Of a stretch of 64,000 nt of DNA, positions 35,291 to 47,055 are shown piece after piece. Each line of letters begins with the position of its first letter. Position 1 is the stretch's first letter. This DNA is from Promerops cafer (lineage: Eukaryota > Chordata > Aves > Passeriformes > Nectariniidae): positions 2,542,001 to 2,606,000 of the forward strand of contig VZSE01013530.1 in assembly GCA_013398275.1 (NCBI GenBank), written 5' to 3'. A program made the position numbers and the translations under genes. Under the pieces are notes generated by a model. The model saw only the letters and a program-made list of their open reading frames with translations. It was not told the DNA's origin and did no database searches.

Positions 35291-36664
35291 TCTACCAAAC
35301 TGGACTGAGCTGGGACCACTAAAGCAAAGCTGCTTTTGGGCAGTGGCACTGGCAGGGGCATCTTTGCTCTCAGAAGTACTTTCCAGCCTGCTGCCACATC
35401 CTGCCCGTGGGCTGAGAGGCTCAGGGCTCTTATCTCCACCTGCTGCTGTCAAATACAGCTCTGTCTCTGTTTGTTGAGCCCTGTGCACACACCTCCATCT
35501 CCCAGCTGGCAGGACATCTCCTTTTACTGGTAACAGGCAGCAGTGACGGATGGAAAACTGGGAAGGGATCCATCCTTTCTGCTGCTCTGAGTCCCAGCCT
35601 GGGCTTGTAGCCACTCACAAGTGCTGGTCAGAGGGGGATAAGTGTGGTTTCGATTAGGGATGAAGAATTCTCTTCCCCCTGCCAAAAGGGGGAACAGGGA
35701 GATTGTGTCATTCTGAACACTCTGGACTCTGCCTCCTTCTCAACCACAAACCCTTTTCTAATTTTATTTTCAGAGTACCACTTTCTTTTGACCAGTTTCC
35801 ATAGTTTCCACAGCAGGTTTATAATGCTACCAATAAAAAGGAAGGAATTTCCCACTGTCTTACCTGGAGCTGTGTATTTTCTCTGGGAGAGCATTGCAGT
35901 GAAGCAACTGGGACAGACTCAGGAACTTGTGGTAGATTCACACTTAACTGCTCTGGGAATTAAAGAATCATCTCAGCAGGGACAGAGTATGTTAGAGATA
36001 GAAAGGAGTTACTATTTTCATATCCATCTGTAAACAATTTCTGGGCTAAGATGCATTTCACTGTAAATTCACTTTCAAATTCCCTTTAAATATTCCCTTT
36101 AAATTCCTTTAAAATATTAACCTGCTAATAACAAATAATGGCTTAAGCTGCTGGACAAGGTACACGCAAAATGACATTAAACCTCACTGCTGCAGCCAGA
36201 GTCACTGGTACCAGATTTTGATGCTTGTTGTCTCTTTGGGGAGCTGAGTTGCATGAGCAGAGCCCAGCAAATGAAAAAGCAGTGTAGGAACAGTCTGAAG
36301 CAATGTGTAAGTGGTGATAGGAGCACAACTTCATGGCTAGAGCAACCAGACGGATCCAGGCTGTAGGAAGACATGTCAGGGGGCACATAGCAGAAATAGT
36401 TTTTCCCTCCTGGAGCTACCAAACAAGCCTGTTTCTGTAGGCAGCAAAACATGAGTGCTTCTCTGCAGGAATGTGCATGGCAGATGAATTAGAGGCTACA
36501 AACACACCAGAAACAGGCATGGAGGGCCCCAGTGTGAACAGCTGAAAAGCTCTTCTCTGCCCTTCCTTGCCCAGGACCTGGGTAGGGTTTACTGGAGAAG
36601 AAGCATTCCAGGAAGAGCTGGGCAGTGAAGGGAATCCTCTAGTCTTTTCATCATCTGTATCTAT
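35291..36664. other. Intergenic, no gene seen
   Basis: No exon or repeat family recognised. A/T-rich duplicated phrases around 36070-36115 ('ccctttaaat') look like local slippage. Confidence 0.45.
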
Positions 36665-36757
36665 ATCATTCATATCATATCATATCATATCATATCATAT
36701 CATATCATCATATCATATCAATCATATCATATCATACCATATCATCATATCAATCTC
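36665..36757. repeat. ATATC-type pentanucleotide microsatellite
   Basis: Roughly 90 nt of tandem 'atcat'/'catat' units, nearly pure at first (36670-36707), then with occasional dropped or changed bases (catca, atacc). Likely length-polymorphic. Confidence 0.95.
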
Positions 36758-37528
36758 TCTACTTTTATTTAGGGAGCTCCTCTGACGAATGCCTGAAGTA
36801 GCTGATATCCCATGAGAAGATCCCTCTCCAGACCTACAGGAAAGACCCAGCTGATGCAGTTCCATGGTGCTGCACAAACCTGGGACTGACTTCCCTCAGC
36901 CTCCAGCACCAGAAATCTAACTTATCTAACATATGCCCCCAGATCCCAGCCTGGCTGAGCACCAGCCAGCAGTCAGGGCAGACATTGCATGAGCAGCTCT
37001 AAACACCATCCAACACCTTTTCTTGAGAGTGGTGAGCAGCCCTGTCCACTGCACCGAGCTCTTCCTCTGCCACAGTTTCTGGAGAGCAGGAGAAGCAGCA
37101 GTATCTGGAGCTGGGTGAGGTACAGCCATGCTCCCACCCAGGCAAGGCTGACTGTCCCACAAGCTCAGGAGGTTTTGGCTGAGATGAGCCAGCTCAGTAG
37201 GACAGGCTTGGAGCTGAGAGCAGAGCAACGCTGTGAAAGCCAGCTACAGTATGGCAGCAAAGGTGTTCTTCTCTGTCCTGGCAGGAGGAGACAGCCAGCT
37301 GTGACTCATGGGAGCTCCCTGCTCCCATTGCCTGGGTTCATTCTCCACACAGCAGCTATTGATAAGACCTGGAAAGAGCAGGAAGTTTGGCAGAGGCAGC
37401 TGGGCAGGCAACATGTGGTTGCACTGCTGATGAGCCTGAGTGGAGCACTTTGCCCAAAACCATGAACAGGTTTCTGAGTTTTGACTGTCCCATCAACAGC
37501 TCATGGCACTCAGCTCAGCCCCACCAGA
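36758..37528. other. Intergenic, no gene seen
   Basis: The 158-codon plus frame at 36989-37465 overlaps a 100-codon minus frame and has no recognisable domain. Nothing else seen. Confidence 0.45.
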
Positions 37529-37690
37529 CTTCATGGTCATGGTTTGGTTTGGAAGGGATCTTAAAGATTCTCTCATTCCACCCTCCTGCCGTGGCAGGAC
37601 ACCTTCCACTAGATCAGATTGCACAGAGCTCCATCCAGACTGGCCTTGAACACTCCCAAGGATGGGGCACCCACACCTTCTCTGGGCAGC
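37529..37690 (-). mobile_element. CR1 LINE 3' fragment
   Basis: Antisense CR1: 'ggtttggtttggaagggatc', 'tctctcattccaccctcctg', 'ccatccagactggccttgaa', 'ggatggggcacccacacctt' and 'ctctgggcag'. Confidence 0.93.
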
Positions 37691-40600
37691 ACATTGTAAC
37701 CTCACAGTAAAGAATGAGGTCTCAGGAAAAGGGCTGGTGGCCAGGAGGAATCTTCTCAACACTTGGGACAGGATTTTTCCTTTGAGCTTTACGTTTCTCT
37801 TCTCAGTCCTCTGCCTGGGCTGGTCATGGCAGCCCCCTTGGGCATCTGAGATGAGCTGTGGCTCGTCGGACAGTGGGAACCTGAGGTCAGGTGTACACAG
37901 TCCCACTGCAGACATCCACATTTAGGTAAAATAATCCCCACTCTTGTTTTCCAGGTCTTGTGTCAAGTCAGACACCAGGCAGAGACTCCTCAGGTGAGAT
38001 GTGTTCAGTCTGAGCTTTGGCTTCATGTGATCAAACCCCTTCTGCTGACATGCATTTGTGAAATACCACACCTGGAATAGCAGCAGGTGAATGCACAGTG
38101 TCTCACACAAACCCCACTGGCAATTGTAAATTAGAATAAACCCTTCTTTTCAGCTTGTGGAAGCTGGATGTCTAACTCTCTAGAAAAATAAATGGTGAAC
38201 TAGACCTTGGCTTTTGTAAATTGCCTTGAAAATCTCAGTAATTGTGAGTAATTAAAATATTCAGTAATAAAATTAAATTTAAATGGTGTGAGGGGTGTGT
38301 GTATGTTTATGATTGTCTTCAGTGAAAAAGTTTCCTCTGTTTTTACCCCTCCAAACATTCTTCCACCTTTTTTACTATTCTGTTGCAGGAAAGGGATTTT
38401 GTGTAGGTTGCCAGGTCCAGCTGGGCTGGGGTAGAAACTCCTCAGGGGGGAAGGGCAGCAGGGTGAACTATACAGGGTGAGCACCCAATTTGCTTGGGAG
38501 CATCTCTGCAATCAATAACACCGGGAAGAGGAACTGCAAACAACACAGTTAAGTGGAGATTTCAAAGTTGCAAATACCAATCATGGTGCTTGAAAGCTGC
38601 AGGAAAATTTACATGAGAGAAGCAAACACCACTGCTTTGTGGGCAATACTTTGAATGGGCACAGTGAGACAGTTTCTCATTTGTGTTAATGGAGAAGCAT
38701 CCTTTGTTTGTGTTCAGTCTCACTGATTCCCTGCTCACAAAGTCCTATTTAAGCCCCATTAATTCACTGTGGAGTCTATAGGAAGAATTTGTGTTCATCC
38801 TTTCTGGAAGGTCTTGCAGCATCACTGTAGTGAAAGGAAAAATCAAGAGAGCATCAAGCTGAGAAGGGCTTGGGTAGGAAAATCAGCAGAGTGAAGATGG
38901 GAAAATGGGGAGCAGAGCCTTGGGTGTGCTGGAGAAATCCTGTTCACCCTTTGCAAATCTCTCCATGGCAATTATCTGACATTATAAAGAGGACTCCAGG
39001 AAGGTCCCTCTGGAGACTCCTCGAAGTCCAGTAAAGCAGGGAAGAGTGCTGCACCTTCAGCTGGGGCTGGATGTGTCCTTGTGCATTTTGGCTCCAGGGG
39101 CTGCTGAAGATGAGGAATGCCTCAAGAGCAAAAGCCTGCTCGTGGCTCCTTCCCTCGGACACGGTGTGACCTGCCCTGGAGCTCACTGAGGCCTTGTGTG
39201 GTTAAGAGTTACCCATCTCCTGGACAAAGAGGGAAAGCAAATGCTCTGGAGCAAAGAGCCAGGCCTTCTGCTGGGCTGTAGCAGAGGGAGGTTGTGACAA
39301 GCATTGCAAAGGAAAAACCCAGTCAGTGAAATTCTGGCAAAAGCAGTTGCTAATCACACACGGTCCCGTTCCCACCAGGCAGCTGGGTCTCACAGTCTGG
39401 GTGCTGTGAAGGGTCACTTCCCTGCCTGACAACATCTCCCACTGGTTTTGGTGTTGCCATGGGACATGGGGATGTCTCAGCACCCGTGTCCCCACTCTGG
39501 GCTCCACACAGCTCAGGCTGCTGGGCTTTACAGCAGGAGCTGGGTCCTTGTGTGCAAATTGTAGAGCTTTTCACTCTGGAAGCCTGTGGATCAGAGCCCA
39601 GATCTGGTTTGAGTCGTGCTCTTGTGGTGTCTGTCCAAAGCTCAAGGAAATGTTTATTCTTCAAAATGTATTATTTTGCCAGTGGCTCATTCCTGTGCAT
39701 CCTTGCTGTCATTCCAGAGACACCATCAGTGTGACCAATACCAAAAGGAACTTCTGCACAAAAACTTCAGGTCCAGCCTGGGTGTTTGTCACAGATGCAA
39801 AGCTGAGTAATTACCTTGTTGCATATATTAACACTTTTCCTCCAAAACCTATGAAAGCAACAGAAACAAATTGCTGCAATGTACTTCCCACAGCACCAAA
39901 AGCCAGATTTTGGTACCTTGAGAACTCCAGACTCCCAAGGACCTGGACCCGATGTTTGAGAATATTCGGGCTGACAGTGCCACCAAAAGGAAATGGGATA
40001 AACTACCCATCCTAGAAATGCCTCCTGATGCTGTTTTTGGAGCAGTTTCCTGGCCAGCCCTCCCTCCAGATCTCTGCTTTACCCCTTCCTCCGTACATCT
40101 GTCTCTGTAAGAAACACCCACAGCCCTCCTGAGGCACTGGGGAAGAGAAATTATTGGTTAGCCGGGAGAATCTCTTTTTAGCAGCAAAAGATATTTCCAG
40201 CTCTATAAAATCATACAAAATTGCTTGACTGCTAAATTGCAGCACATAGATAATTTTTTTTCCTTGTTTTGGAAAACATATTCCCCATATCCTGCAAAAT
40301 AACATTTCATTTCCTTGTGGTTAACTGGAATAATTTTATCATTTTGTTTCCAAGCAGGCACTATGACAAGAAATTAAAGATACTAGAGTTTGCCCAGATC
40401 TCTAAAGCATCCGTTGCCGTAGCTGACTTTGCTAAAGTAAGCCTATCTGGTGGGCTTTCATCAAGCTGGTATCACAACTGCAAGTTTATCTTAATTTAGC
40501 AAGAATTCACGGCCTCCATCTACAGAGGAAGATGGATTAAAAAGCCTCTCCGAGGCTGGTTTTTCCCAGCTCTGCAGCCGGGGTGGCTGCAGAGGGTGCT

Positions 40601-43600
40601 GTTCACCTGCGCACGCCGGCGCCGAGATGCGCCCTGCACAGCAGGACCTGGCACCCAGGGGGGTGTTAAAGGATTTTCCTGCTAGGATGTCAGTTCAGGC
40701 TCTGCACAGTCCTGAGAGCTACAGCTGCATCTGAAGACCAGCTGCCTAGATTTGGTACCTTGGATAAAAACTGTCTGTTTGGATACGTAGCATAGCAGGA
40801 TCTTGTAGCTCTTGCTGGGTCTCAGCACACCCTGGGTGTCCCCAGACTGGTGAGGGGGAAAAAGCCAGAGAAGGGGGTTCAGTGACACCAGGCTAATAGC
40901 TCGGAGCAGAGCAGGAAGGGTCAATGAGCTTTGCACAAGCTGTGTTTTCCCTGCTGTGGGGGAAGGATCTATATCCCTATTTCTTTTTAATCTGGTGATG
41001 AGGACACCACTACTTGGCCTCCCTGCACTGATGAAGTATAAAAATAGTATTTTACCACAGTCTTAAGCATCTTTGTCTCTTCCCAGCATTTGGCACAAGC
41101 TGTTATTTGTTTTACCAACCTGAAAATGTGCCATTTGTTCCTGAGGAATGGTCCAGGCACAGCTAGGCTGTCAGTCCTGCCCTTGGGGCTGAGAGCTGGA
41201 GCTCTCCTGCAGCATCACGTGTCAGGAGTCAGTAACTGACCCCTTTAGTATGATTCAAAACTTCATCTTCTGTTTTCAAAGGCAGCTTCTTGCCCTAAAT
41301 AATGATAAAACCAGGCTGTCCTCCTACTACCAAATGCTGCTTTCTGACCTTTCTTTTGATTTTCTCTCTTTCAGAGGAGCTTGACACAAGTTTCACTGTG
41401 GTGCTTGCAGGGGACACCAGGATGGGGCAGGGATGAGGACACGGATGCAGGTGGCAGGTGATGGTGGGGACCACGAGCCATCTCCAACCATGGGACATCC
41501 TGAGAAGCTTTTACAGGACTCAGCAGCTGAGATAATGTTTTCATGATGGCTTTTAAATCCATTTCATTTCAGCATTAAATGCATTTGCCTTCCTCATCAT
41601 CAACTACCCAATGGTTTAGAAAGCTGTTTTCTTCCCTTAAAATTCCTGCCATGGTTTTGCTCGTGGTTGCTCTTGGGTTTCCTCTAATCCTGCCTCTCTA
41701 GAGAAGGTAGCTGCAGCTCCCCCACTCCTCCTGACCACCTTGAGGATGGTGATTTTCATCATTTGGCTCCTCACTTATGCAATTATTTTCCATTCAGAGG
41801 GTACACACTGGTGCCAGCTAACAGATGCAGCCAACAGCCTGGTCTGAATGGGCCAAAGGTAATGGTGACCTCTCAAGTTGTGGCTGTGACATTTTTACAG
41901 ATGGAATATTTTTACCTGCTCATGTTTTCTGGGTTTGTATTTATTTGTGATTTTTTTAATAATAGTTTCAGCATCATTTTTCCGGCTTTCTGCCTATCCC
42001 TATCAGGAGGAATAATGTCAGAGGAGTCAGTCCAGAGCTGGTTGAATTTTTGTTACTACTGCTGTGTGAGCATGTGGTGAGGAATAGGCACTGGAGAGTG
42101 AGGGTCCTCCCAAGGGGAGGCTGGGACTGTGCAGGGAGGAGACAGAAAGCTCCTGTTTCCAGGCTGAGCATCCCCCTCCACAGGGCATTTGGTATCCAGC
42201 CCATCAGCCCTGCCTCTCAAACCACAGCATTTTGCTTGTAACAAGAAAAAAAGACAGAAGGGAAAAAAATGTTCTCAGTGAGGGACTTAGAAGAAGCATC
42301 AGAAGACTTGTTCTCAAATTATCCCAAGATCATTCCGTTCCATCCATTGCTGCTGCTGCTCAGTGGAAAAATCACATAAATAAAACTAGTCCAGACCTGC
42401 CGTACATGAAGGCAAGCAGAAACTTCCAGCTTGTTTTATTACCCCACAGCTGCTTGCTGCTGCATGGAGTTTTTCTTTAGTTGGTGTGAACCAAATGTCA
42501 AAGCTGTAGGCACCACGCCTGGATGTGCTGTGACTTCATCCCTGTCCCTTCTCAGGTATCCCGTTCTTCATCAGCAGATCCCAGGGAGCCTGGAGGTAAA
42601 TAGGGGAGCCTGGAGGTAAATAGTAGCTGCAGCAGGTAGTGCTGAGGCTGTTTGCTGCTATCCCCAAAGTCTCACAGTTAGTGCAATTAATGCAATTAGC
42701 AGCACTGAGGCCAGGACTGAGCTGCCCAAGCTGCTGCTCTCACTGCAGCTCACCCCAGCACACTCTGTTTTCTCCTTTTCTTTTCCTTCTGTGAGTTTTT
42801 ATGTTTTATTAACTTTCAGATTTCCGATTGTCCTCATCTCTCTCCCATCTTTCCCTCATGAGACAGCAGCAATGATTGGTGAAAAAACAAAAAAGGTTGT
42901 TGGTGTTTTTTGTCCCCAACTCTTTCATTGCTGGTGATTCACGAGTGCCATGATTTCCCTTTGTTTCTGCTGAAGTTTTCAGTAGTTCCTTCTCCTGCCC
43001 ATTCTGTGTGACAACTCAGTCTGAGAAACATCTGCACTCCATTAGGAACAGCTTTGGGTACATAAAGCTGAATGCAAAGGGTAAAGAAATGTTTGATGGG
43101 TGAGTTACGCTCTCATCCAGGAAGCAATCTGGCAATTGGCACAGGGTCCTTAGGGCACTCTAGCTGAAAAACAGGCTCAGCCCTCATTTCTAACGTGTCA
43201 CCGAAGCTACTTACCCTGCTAAAATACTGAAACTGCTGTGAGTCATACCTGGAGCATGAAGAAGCTAATGCCTTCTGTGTCACCTAGCAATGACATCTTC
43301 CTTTTAAATAAAAATTACTTGGTGGAGTGCTGTCATGGAGTCACCACCCAGAGTCACCACCATACCCAGTTTCTGGCTGCTACAGAAATCAGCTTCACTC
43401 CATAGCTCCTCAAAAGCTGGAACAAACTGAGACTGGCAATCTGACTTGTTGTCAAGGGGCTTCAGGTAGATCTGATTTTGGTTATGCAGGGACTATTTGG
43501 CAAATGGTCCATTAGACACCAGGGGGCTTTGTGGTTGATCTTGGCTGTACATCTGAAGTCAGGGGCTTTGCGGGGGCTGCCAGCTCCGTGTGGGACCAGC

Positions 43601-43945
43601 AGGATACATCTCCATCACACTCGAGTCATGAGATCCAACCACCTCTCATGGGTGCTTTTACATCTGCCTGCCCTGCTTCTTTAAGCATGTCCTTTGAAAT
43701 ATTTCCCTAGGAAATTCTGAACAACCTTCAATTTTGGTCTGTTTCAGGATTTTTGTGCTCCCTGCTAAAGCATGGTCTCTTTTCTCATCCAGATGACCAG
43801 CACGTTCCCTGAGAGCTCACCTCCCCCTTCTGCCAGTGTACTTTCTCTTAAAGCATTTCAGATTTTCCTTCTCTTTCGGAGAACAAGCAAAGATAAAAGT
43901 GTTTATCAGCCACTTAAAGATTTATTTTTCCATTTCTGTAATCTA
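37691..43945. other. Intergenic, no gene seen
   Basis: No coding exon recognised over 6 kb. Points of note are a small CpG-rich patch at about 40560-40640 and a 20-bp exact tandem duplication at 42584-42623. The 155-codon plus frame at 39548-40015 shows no family motif. Confidence 0.4.
42584..42623. repeat. 20-bp exact tandem duplication
   Basis: The unit 'gggagcctggaggtaaatag' occurs twice in direct succession without a mismatch, implying a recent slippage or duplication. Confidence 0.97.
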
Positions 43946-44201
43946 GGACAAGAGGAAACAGCCTCAGGTTGCACAGGGGAGGTTTAGGCTGGCTGTTAAG
44001 GAAGATTTCTTCACCAGAAGGGTTGTCAAGTGTTGGAATAGGCTTCCTAGTGATGGAGTCATCATCCCTGCAGGGATTTAGAAGACATGGATGTGGCACT
44101 TAGAGACGTGGGTTGGTGGTGGACTTGGCAGTGCTGGGTTAATTGTTGGACTCGATGATCTCAGAGGGCTTTTCCAACCTACATTGCTCTGTGACTCTAT
44201 T
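43946..44201 (+). mobile_element. CR1 LINE 3' fragment
   Basis: Sense CR1: 'gacaagaggaaacagcctca', 'ggttgcacaggggaggttta', 'ggaagatttcttcaccagaa', 'gttggactcgatgatctcag' and 'gggcttttccaacctacatt', ending 'ctctgtgactctat'. It is diverged but collinear with the CR1 3' region. Confidence 0.95.
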
Positions 44202-46267
44202 TTGAGGCACTTTTGACGGTGAAGCTCCTTCCACGCCCATTGCTGTCCCCAGACCCCTCTGAGGGGTGAGCTCAGCTGTCCCTCCCTGTGCTGGTCATCG
44301 TGAGCCACCTTTCCCAAAGGCCAGAGCATTCCCATCAGTTCCTGGAGAAAAGTCACCACCGTGCAAGCAGATTTTGGTTTTTTTTAATACAACCTGTTGG
44401 TGCTTTCCCTGTGCCAACATGGTTTAACAATTCATTTTGGAAACTGTAGGGTTGAGAGCCCTGCGGGCTGAGGAGTGTTTCAGACAAAGGCTGACTGTAT
44501 TTCACATCCTCATCTGCTCATTTTCTTAGTCTATATGTGAACATAATTGCAAGCTTCTCCTTCCTACTTTCAAGTGAGAGCACCGTCAAAGAAAAGCAAT
44601 ATCCAGCCAGATATGGTTCAGGCATGTCTGGGGAGGGTAATAAAATGCTAAAAAAAAGGAAAATGTTTTTGATGCTGCCTGTTGCTACAGCTGTCAGTGC
44701 ATTTCTGAGAGCCGGGAGGAGATTCCTCCAAATTTCATAGCCAGGACATAGATGGATAATTAGAAATAAATCAAGACAGTCACAGACCAGAGCCAAATGG
44801 TTTGCAATGGTGTAGAGAGAGGATCTTGATTTGGGAAACACAATGATTAATTTGTTTTCATAGAGTAATTACCAATTAATCATTTGGCTAATTATGTTGT
44901 GTCATGAATTAGTTATAAACAGACTTCAGTCCAATTATGAGGACTCAACTAGATCATTTAATTGAATGTTTATGCTTCCAAAAATGCTTCACAATACTTT
45001 TTTTTAGCAGCTGAACACATACATCTAACTGGAAAATGGCACACGTTTAAATCACTGACAGCTAAAGATGCCTTAAATTACACCCTGTTGTAATTAGGAG
45101 GCTTAGTGGTGTATCCATAGCTGAGCTTGACCTCTGTGATAATGCCAGTTGTTTAAGTGTGTAATCATTCCTTTACATCAGATCCTTTTTTTCATGAAAA
45201 TGTTGGTATCTAAGGGAGTTTTCTTTACTTCATCAGATGAGGAAGCCTAAAATAAATGTTCTTCTCTATGCTGACACGTGACAGCATTAACAATTGAAAA
45301 TAAAATTGCACATAATATGCTCTTTCAAAGAATGTCCTCAAAGTTTCTGGAGAAAATACCAGCTGCACATAGACTAATACTTAGCAGCTCAAGTTATCCC
45401 TTGGGCGTACATCTGCCAGATATAAATATTAATGAAAGAGGATTGTGACAAGAAGATTAAGATTCATTAATCATTATTATTAGCCATCCTCAGGTGCTAA
45501 TGGGGCAGCTGCTTGGAGTGAGACCCCCTCAGGTTTACCCAGAGCACCCATTCATGAGGATGCCATAAGAGAATGAGCTCTTCAAGGGAAGGGATCAGCA
45601 CTCTGCTGCCAGAGGAAATGTCTTTAGGGAGTAAATCCAAAGCTTGGTGGCTGTGGGTGTGAGTTGGGTCCCTGAAAGGATGTGGTGAGACCAGGGGCAC
45701 AATCTCTGGTTTAAGGGAAAATACAGCCAGAGAAGCACGGAAAAGCTGCAGCTCCCATGCTCTGGTGGGATACAGAGGATTTCACAAGCTTCCCCATCTG
45801 AGGCGTTGTTCAAACACTGTGCAGCTGTCAGACCCTATTGTTAGGTTTATATTGTGTTGGGGTTTTGATGTCTCAGCCATTGCAGAGCTTTGGAGTGGGA
45901 AAGATTTCACTGCCTCCTCCCAGGCAGGTTGGGGTCTATTTTCACAGCTCTGGTCAGCCAGGCAAGCTTAACTCCTCGCTCTCCACCACGCTCCCTTTGC
46001 ATTGCTTGTGTTGCCAGTTTCCTTCAGGTCTTGCTCCTGCAAGAATTTCCAATTTATTTTGCCTTTGATAATTTTGCTCCGTACAAGCCACCATGGAGTG
46101 TGCTTACTCTTTGGTGTAACAGCAACAGAGGCAGCTCTGTGCCACCTCTAGGCTTTGACATTACTTTTTCTCAGGTAAAAACATGAGACGGTGGCCCAGT
46201 CTCCCCCCAGACCGCAGGCTATGGACAGGCAGGGGCTGTGCCCCATGCAGTTACTGATGCACAGGAG
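44202..46267. other. Intergenic with an AT-rich TAAT-dense island
   Basis: No gene. About 44.84-45.48 kb is AT-rich, apparently single-copy sequence with many TAAT/ATTA homeodomain-type cores. Overlapping frames at 45.5-46.2 kb are not protein-like. Confidence 0.45.
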
Positions 46268-46465
46268 CCAGGGGATGGTTCACATTGGAAGGGACCACTG
46301 GAACTCATCTAGTCCAACCTCCCTACTCAAGCAGGATCCCCTAGACCTCATTACTCAGGATTGTGTCCAGGTGGCTTTTGATACCTCCAGGGAAGGAGGC
46401 TCCAGAGCCTCTCTGTCCCAGTGCTCAGTCACCCTCCCAGTACAGAAGTTCTTCCTCATGCAGAG
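46268..46465 (-). mobile_element. CR1 LINE fragment (different subfamily)
   Basis: Antisense CR1: 'cacattggaagggaccactg', 'gaactcatctagtccaacct', 'ccctactcaagcaggatccc', 'tgtccaggtggcttttgata', 'cctccagggaaggaggctcc' and 'gaagttcttcctcatgcaga'. The wording differs from the copies with 'ccccctgccatgggcagggg', so at least two CR1 subfamilies are present. Confidence 0.93.
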
Positions 46466-46469
46466 GTAG

Positions 46470-47051
46470 TGTTATAAATAATCCATCCCAATCAAATTGG
46501 TAAATCAATAAGACAATTTATCGTTCATTAATAAGGTACAAGCAAACAGTGCTGGGGACGTGGGGAGTCTCTGCTCTGCTGACACGCCCGTCTCTCCTTT
46601 GGTTCCTGCCCTTTTCATGGGCAGTTTCTTGGGGGGTCACAATCTGTCTGCTGTGCTTGAGGTCTAAGTCCAAATAAGCAGCCGTTTCCCCACACAAAAG
46701 AAGTCAATCATTTTCTAAGACAATTACATAATGATAAAAATACACAATAGTAACTTACAGTAATAGTCAGCAACTTACGGTAAAAGGTTTTAAAAAATAA
46801 ATAATGAAATCATTGATAGGAGTAACTAACGTGTCTTTACAAACAAACTAGAAGTATTTGTCTCTACAAACAAACCCTGGGGGGGCTGATACACAAAACC
46901 AGGCACTAAAGAGCAAAAGACACAAACCAAACAAAAAAACTTTAAGGGGAGGGTTATACATTACATTTTTACGGGAAACCTGTATCTCTTGGGTGTTTTG
47001 TGATTTAATTTTCCTGACATAATGACATGAATCACCACAATACATATTACA
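46470..47051. mobile_element. Probable solo LTR of an endogenous retrovirus
   Basis: A 582-bp block begins TGTTATAAAT and ends ACATATTACA, giving TG...CA ends with an imperfect terminal inverted repeat. It is flanked by the direct repeat GTAG (46466-46469 and 47052-47055), a 4-bp target-site duplication typical of gammaretrovirus-like elements. It starts right where the adjoining CR1 stops being recognisable. No internal retroviral genes or second LTR were seen, so it would be a solo LTR left by recombination. Orientation was not determined. The 4-bp repeat alone could be chance. Confidence 0.45.
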
Positions 47052-47055
47052 GTAG

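Noticed and set aside
35054..35614. 186-codon minus-strand open frame
   Set aside because: Runs through a CR1 tail and has no known motif.
39548..40015. 155-codon plus-strand frame
   Set aside because: No recognisable domain, and overlapping frames exist in other phases.
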